Position numbers and translations under genes: made by a program. Positions 60,701 to 64,000 of a DNA stretch of 64,000 nucleotides are shown here, piece by piece. The stretch lies in NCBI RefSeq assembly GCF_036038375.1, contig NZ_CP107935.1, forward strand, positions 8,928,001-8,992,000, written 5' to 3'. The stretch's first letter is position 1. Each line of letters opens with the position of its first letter. Under the pieces are notes generated by a model, which was not told the origin of the DNA, made no database searches, and saw only the letters and a list, made by a program, of their open reading frames with translations. This DNA is from Streptomyces sp. NBC_00414. Its GTDB lineage: Bacteria; Actinomycetota; Actinomycetes; Streptomycetales; Streptomycetaceae.

Positions 60701-61087
60701 GACGAGGTGGTGGTCATCGTCGCCGGTTACACCGACGAGATGGAACGCTTCCTCGCCTCCAACCCGGGCCTCTCCTCCCGCTTCCCGCGCCGGATCGGCT
60801 TCGCCGACTACTCCTCCGAGGAACTGGTCACCATCGTGCGGACACAGGCCGCGAACATGGGCTACGAGTGCGGACCCGGCACCGGCCCGCTGCTCAAGGA
60901 GTACTTCGAATCACTGCCCAGGGACCGGTCCTTCGGCAATGCCCGCCTGGCCCGCCAGGTGGTCGAGACGATGGTCACCAGCCAGGCACGACGGCTCAGT
61001 TCGCTGGCCGCTCCTACCCTGGACGACCTGCGCATCCTCCTTCCCGGGGACGTCGTGACCGTGGCACCGAAGGCGATGCCCCGATGA
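57770..61087 (+). CDS. Beta-helix protein fused to two CbxX/CfxQ AAA ATPase domains
   Basis: A 1105-residue protein. Residues 1-535 form a right-handed parallel beta-helix: about 20 short repeats of the kind GTVEDCDISS, SGLVIAEQG, RGNGLLANG and HGVLVTDRS (PbH1 repeats). Two AAA domains follow. The first has GPPGTGKTT near 604 and VLFVDEAYTL near 663; the second has GPPGTGKTT near 883 and VLFIDEAYTL near 942, each with sensor segments (ASNPGLASRF, ASNPGLSSRF). The AAA type is that of EccA, the cytosolic T7SS chaperone ATPase, but the beta-helix takes the place of the TPR region. The GTG at 57770 has AAGGAGG 7 nt upstream. The mycosin gene overlaps by 4 bases. Confidence 0.9.
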   Translation: MSRQVLTVGPGDRDRYRTIGEALSAARTGALISVRPGTYAENLVINTRVTLTAEEGRGTVEIRPRSGSVLALRADAVMLSELTLRGGDAEQPAVDVRRGQAALDGCEIIGSAWTALLAGGTGSLALRECRVSNSQGAGIVVTSTTPTTVESCTFEHLGTSGLVIAEQGEARVRGCTVRDARGNGLLANGEARGTVEDCDISSTDKPSIALEENSALSVIRTVVHDTSTGVHLSSAGRTTLEDLRVTGASGNGIVLAKGTDPVLRRCRVSRTRGHGVLVTDRSRGTFEDCWVDGAQGAALRVAGAASPALTGLTVRDCDQTGLLLEEDSAAELDHLEVIGGSPAIAVRGGANPLLRRARLVEPTGDGIVVSKDARGRAEDCEIVRPKGAGVRVASGSTLYLAGGGVSDTTTNGLVVEDGGNVTVRDFRIEISGEEGVVVASGGELTANRTSVHAPRGHGFLLREGALASLSGCEVSGGAQDGFRVESTAPVSVVNCLARENEGGGLVQTAPGERLAVEGLNSTGNGKRDAWGSGSAENTDPAGSGAADAPAADRPEGPLGALNALIGLENVKQQVRTLVNLTQLAQRREQLGMSAPPMSRHLIFAGPPGTGKTTVARLYGSILAELGSLRSGHLVEVSRADLVAQVVGGTAIKTTETFQRALGGVLFVDEAYTLTSDSNNGGADFGREAVDTLLKLMEDHRDDVVVVAAGYSREMDSFLASNPGLASRFSRTVEFENYSVPELVAIMENMCAQHQYELGEGTEAALAAHFEAMPRDAGFGNGRAARGVFEEMVDRQAVRLASLQQVGERDLRLLLPEDVSATAGTKASETAAPADDPLTRLGDMIGLAEVKREVADLVNLITTARHRAAAGLPVPSLSNHLVFTGPPGTGKTTVARLYGEILTQLGILQRGQLVEAARADLVGRYIGHTAQLTREVFEKARGGVLFIDEAYTLTPKGGGADFGQEAVDTLLKLMEDHRDEVVVIVAGYTDEMERFLASNPGLSSRFPRRIGFADYSSEELVTIVRTQAANMGYECGPGTGPLLKEYFESLPRDRSFGNARLARQVVETMVTSQARRLSSLAAPTLDDLRILLPGDVVTVAPKAMPR

Positions 61088-62346
61088 GGGCCTCCGCCCG
61101 CGAGGCCGCCCGTCTCCTGTCCGGTGTCGGCTGCGTCGCCGCCCTGCTGCTGCCCACGGCCGTCACGGCCCAGGCGGCGCCCCTGTCGCGCCTGCCGGCG
61201 GCGGACGGGAAGGGCCAGGAACTGCCCGGCATGCCTTCCTCGATCGACCCGGACGCGGCCTGCACCCCGGCCTCCCGCGAGAAGGCGAAGAAGCAGGACT
61301 GGTCGCGCCAGCGCCTCGACCTGGACCGGCTGCACGGGTACAGCACCGGTGCGGGCGTGACCGTGGCCCTGATCGACACCGGTGTGGACACCGGCGCCGA
61401 AGGACTCGACGGCCGGGTCACCGCCCAGGGCACCGCGGGTGACGACTGTGTCGGGCACGGCACCTTCCTGGCCGGGCTGATCGCCGGGGCCGGCGGGGAC
61501 AGCGCGCGCCTGACCGGCGTGGCCCCGGGTGCGAAGATCCTGGCCCTGCGCGGCACCGACCAGCGCGGTCAGGTCAGCTCCTCGCTGGTCGTGCAGGCGC
61601 TGAACGACGCGACCGAGGCCGGGGCCGAGGTGATCGCCGTCGCGGTGGCGCTGCCGCGCCGTGACGCCGCGCTGACCAGTGCGGTCGCCGCGGCCCGCAA
61701 GAAGGGCGCCGTGGTGGTCGCCGCGGCCACCCCGGACCCGCCCCGGGGCAGCAACACCGAGGAGATACCGGCCCGCACCTACTGGCCGGCCGGTGAACCC
61801 GGGGTCCTCTCGGTCGCCGACATGCTTCCCGCCGGTGCCCGGCCGGACAACTCCCTGGCCACCGGCGGTATCGACCTGGTCGCTCCCGGCGCCGGAGTGG
61901 TTTCCGGCGGGCCGCGCGGAGACGGTCACTACCTCGGTGCGGGTGCCTCGGTCGCGACTGCCTACGCCGCCGGGGCCGCCGCGGCGGTGCGGGGCGCGCG
62001 GCCCGACGACTCGGCCGACGACGTCGCTCGTCGGCTGACCGCGACGGCGTATCCGGCCGACATTCCGCAGCTCGACGCGTATGCCGCCGTCACCACGGTC
62101 CTCAGTGACTCCGAGGCGGCCGTCAAGGGCGAGCGGGCGGAGCCTGTCACCGTCCGCGACACGGCTGTGGCCGATCGGGCCACCGACCGGGCCACGCTCT
62201 TCGTGCTCCTCGGCACGGGTGGCGTGCTCGCCGTCCTCTGGGCCGCGTTTGCCCTTCCCAGGGCTCGGGCACGGGGGTGGCGGCCGGCGGGTGCGGGTGC
62301 GGGTGCTTCCGTGCCGGCCGGCGCGGCGGAAGCGGAAGAGGACTGA
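61084..62346 (+). CDS. mycP: Mycosin-like subtilase of the type VII locus
   Basis: A 420-residue S8 protease-fold protein. It has a signal peptide (LLSGVGCVAALLLPTAVTAQA) and the triad Asp98 (ALIDTGVD), His125 (CVGHGTFLAG) and Ser289 (GAGASVATAYAAG). The C-terminal TM helix (TLFVLLGTGGVLAVLWAAFAL) is followed by a short basic tail. This is the layout of T7SS mycosins, which sit in the membrane with an outward protease domain and stabilise the secretion pore. The segment that normally supplies the oxyanion Asn (AAAGN) reads VVVAAATPDPPRG, so catalysis may be weak. The ATG overlaps the previous stop (ATGA). Confidence 0.88.
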   Translation: MRASAREAARLLSGVGCVAALLLPTAVTAQAAPLSRLPAADGKGQELPGMPSSIDPDAACTPASREKAKKQDWSRQRLDLDRLHGYSTGAGVTVALIDTGVDTGAEGLDGRVTAQGTAGDDCVGHGTFLAGLIAGAGGDSARLTGVAPGAKILALRGTDQRGQVSSSLVVQALNDATEAGAEVIAVAVALPRRDAALTSAVAAARKKGAVVVAAATPDPPRGSNTEEIPARTYWPAGEPGVLSVADMLPAGARPDNSLATGGIDLVAPGAGVVSGGPRGDGHYLGAGASVATAYAAGAAAAVRGARPDDSADDVARRLTATAYPADIPQLDAYAAVTTVLSDSEAAVKGERAEPVTVRDTAVADRATDRATLFVLLGTGGVLAVLWAAFALPRARARGWRPAGAGAGASVPAGAAEAEED

Positions 62347-62384
62347 GCGGGTCGCTCGCCGTCTGCGGGTCGGTGGGGCCGGTC

Positions 62385-62520
62385 GCGCCGTTCCCCGCGC
62401 CCCTTAAAGCAAAAAGACTGCGCCGTTCCCCGCGCCCCTGAGGGCGAACGGCAAAAGCTTGCGCTGTTCCCCGCGCCCCTGAGGGGGAAAAGCGAAAGAT
62501 TGCGCCGTTCCCCGCGCCCC
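62385..62520. repeat. Four copies of GCGCCGTTCCCCGCGCCCC, 35-41-bp spacing
   Basis: Copies start at 62385, 62420, 62461 and 62502; the third has t for c at position 5. The last three are spaced exactly 41 bases and share a following gagggcgaa-like or gagggggaa-like stretch. Similar elements are scattered through Streptomyces intergenic DNA as far as I know. They lie between converging T7SS genes, just before a terminator. Confidence 0.85.
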
Positions 62521-62529
62521 ACTTGGGGC

Positions 62530-62569
62530 ACGGAAGCGGGGGCCACCTGTCGGTGGCCCCCGCTTCCGT
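62530..62569. terminator. Bidirectional terminator, 18-bp perfect stem
   Basis: 62530-62547 and 62552-62569 are perfect reverse complements around the tetraloop tgtc. It lies between the converging mycosin and EccC genes. Confidence 0.92.
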
Positions 62570-62596
62570 CGTTCGTGGGGTGGGGTGTGTGTGGTG

Positions 62597-64000
62597 TCAG
62601 TCGGTCTCCGGGGGGCGCTCGTCCACCAGGGCCGTCTGCATCAGGCGTTCGCGGCGGCGGGCGATGTGCAGAGCCCTGCCGGGCGGCAGGTTGCGGGGCT
62701 TCGCGTTGCCGAAGAGGCGGCCCTCCGTGGGCGGGCAGGACAGCAGCACCGCCGGGTTGTTGGCCTCGTCGAGACGGCGGATGAGCGCGTCGCTGAGACC
62801 GCGCCCGGCACCCATGGCACTACGGGCGACGACCAGGTGCAGACCCATCTCGAAGCCGAGCGTCAGGTACTCGAAGAGCGGCTCCATCGGACTCTGGAAG
62901 GAGTTGCCGGACACCATGTCGTAGTCGTCGATCAGGATGAACAGGCGCGGGCCGGTCCACCAGTCGCACTTGCGCATCCGGCCCGGGGCGATGTCAGCAC
63001 CCGGCACACGGGTCTTCATCGCCCGCGCCGCGCCCTCGATGGTCTCCTTGAGGTTGTCCAGGGAGATCACATGCCCGATGCGGTACTCCTCCGGGATGGT
63101 GTCGATCAGGGTGCGGCGGTAGTCGACCACGATGATCTTCGCCTCGGTGGGCGAGTACCGGGTGGTGATGCCCTCCGTGATGCGGCGCAGCAGGTTGGTC
63201 TTGCCGCTCTCGGTGTCGCCGACCACGACCAGGTGCGGGGTGCGGCTGAAGTCGTGCCAGACCGGTTCCAGGGCGTCCTGGTCGATACCGAGAGGCAGCC
63301 GCATGCCGTCGCCCTCGGTGGACTCGGGCGCGGGCAGTTCGGCGAGCGGGAGCCGGTGCGGCAGCATCCGGACCTGCGGGGCGGGCGCGCCGGGCCAGTG
63401 CTTGGCGACCTCCGAGACCAGGTGGCCGACGCCCTCGCCGAGGTCTTCGAGGGAGCCGCTGCCGTCCAGCCGGGGCAGCCCGGCGAGGAAGTGCATCTTG
63501 GTGTCGGCGGTGATGCCGCGGCCACCGCTGCGCGGCACGGAGCGGGCCTTGCGGGTGTCGATCTCGGAGTCCATCGGGTCACCCATGCGCAGTTCGAGAC
63601 GGGTGGCCGCCTGGTCGCGGACCTGGGCGGACAGTTCCACCCAGCGGGTGGTGGTGATGAGTAGGTGGATGCCGTAGTTGAGGCCGCGGGCGGCCAGTTC
63701 GTTGAACTTCGGGATCAGGTCGTCGTAGTCCTGGCGGACCGTCGACCAGCCGTCGACCACCATGAACACGTCGCCGAAGGGCTCGTCGGGGAACTCCCCG
63801 GCGGCCCGGCGGCGCCGGTAGGACTGCATGGAGTCGACGGTGTGGTCCACGAAGAACTGCTCGCGCCGGGCGAGCAGCGTCATGACCTCGGCGACCGCCC
63901 GGTGCACCCGCTCCGGGTTCAGTCGCGCGGCGACGCCGCCGACGTGCGGAAGCGCGGCGAACTGCGAGAGACCGCCGCCGCCGAAGTCGAGGCAGTAGAA
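62597..64000 (-). CDS. eccC: Type VII secretion ATPase EccC, C-terminal part
   Basis: The frame is open to the window edge, so about 467 C-terminal residues are seen. They include the end of the second FtsK/SpoIIIE ATPase (FYCLDFGGGGLSQF, LPHVGGVAARLN) and the third: LVVVGDTESGKTNLLRRITEG (Walker A) and RLFILIDDYDMVSG (Walker B). The tail is LFGNAKPRNLPPGRALHIARR. EccC is the membrane motor that recognises and drives WXG100-type substrates through the T7SS pore. An internal ATG at 63907 is not the start because the family sequence continues upstream without a break. It converges on the mycosin gene. Confidence 0.92.
   Translation of the reverse strand, partial: FYCLDFGGGGLSQFAALPHVGGVAARLNPERVHRAVAEVMTLLARREQFFVDHTVDSMQSYRRRRAAGEFPDEPFGDVFMVVDGWSTVRQDYDDLIPKFNELAARGLNYGIHLLITTTRWVELSAQVRDQAATRLELRMGDPMDSEIDTRKARSVPRSGGRGITADTKMHFLAGLPRLDGSGSLEDLGEGVGHLVSEVAKHWPGAPAPQVRMLPHRLPLAELPAPESTEGDGMRLPLGIDQDALEPVWHDFSRTPHLVVVGDTESGKTNLLRRITEGITTRYSPTEAKIIVVDYRRTLIDTIPEEYRIGHVISLDNLKETIEGAARAMKTRVPGADIAPGRMRKCDWWTGPRLFILIDDYDMVSGNSFQSPMEPLFEYLTLGFEMGLHLVVARSAMGAGRGLSDALIRRLDEANNPAVLLSCPPTEGRLFGNAKPRNLPPGRALHIARRRERLMQTALVDERPPETD

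Noticed and set aside
62385..62520. Possible CRISPR array (regular 41-bp spacing)
   Set aside because: Spacers are similar to one another, the repeat is not CRISPR-like and no cas genes are near.
1..64000. tRNA, rRNA or insertion sequences
   Set aside because: No cloverleaf with a CCA-proximal T-arm consensus, rRNA segment, transposase or integrase motif was noticed by eye; a covariance-model scan would be needed to exclude short RNAs.

Overview
The window is about 72% GC and carries Streptomyces-type gene families: a conservon (cvnABCD), DUF6397, DUF5709 and DUF742 proteins, a DUF574 methyltransferase paired with a DUF5753 XRE regulator, a sulfur-locus leader peptide, and an actinobacterial type VII secretion locus. 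GTG starts and ATGA/GTGA overlaps are frequent. It reads as chromosomal DNA of a Streptomyces species. I see no rRNA, tRNA, CRISPR array, transposase or integrase.

Layout. 0-9 kb: a partial small gene, a methyltransferase, an MHYT membrane protein and a conservon whose histidine-kinase gene has a one-base frameshift in its H-box; then an F420/PPOX-type enzyme, a second roadblock protein and a DUF6397 protein. 9-14 kb: housekeeping genes (acyl-CoA thioesterase II, DUF3516 helicase, YdjM-like membrane hydrolase, zinc-independent L31, DUF5709). 14.7-18.3 kb: a two-gene heterodimeric ABC exporter with one intact and one degenerate predicted ATP site. 18.5-27.6 kb: cell-envelope and glycan genes (YkuD lipoprotein, membrane glycosyltransferase, PNGase-A-like amidase, GH109, MarR plus ABC exporter, MltG). 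27.7-30.1 kb: a sulfur-related locus on the minus strand (leader peptide, permease remnant, SsuB-like ATPase, flavin monooxygenase). 30.3-31.6 kb: YjbQ and a GH114 enzyme.

31.9-39.3 kb is a sugar-acid catabolic unit. A divergent GntR/FCD repressor faces mannonate dehydratase, fructuronate reductase/mannitol dehydrogenase, an MFS transporter, an L-idonate-type dehydrogenase and KDG kinase. Together they would bring in hexonates and convert them through 2-keto-3-deoxygluconate to KDPG; the aldolase is not in the window.

41.4-53.7 kb is one 12.3-kb gene encoding a complete-looking hybrid assembly line: FAAL-ACP-KS-AT-KR-ACP-C-A-PCP-C and a C-terminal domain resembling cyanobacterial long-chain acyl-ACP reductase (AAR), with the family's catalytic cysteine apparently conserved. 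This is the most novel feature here. It should make a 3-hydroxy-fatty-acyl amino-acid product and may release it reductively.

53.9-64 kb is the edge of a type VII (ESX-like) secretion locus. It holds two membrane-anchored lectin proteins (B-lectin and ricin fold), a T7SS-associated protein, a beta-helix protein fused to two CbxX/CfxQ AAA domains, a mycosin-like protease lacking the usual oxyanion Asn, and the C-terminal part of EccC running off the window end.
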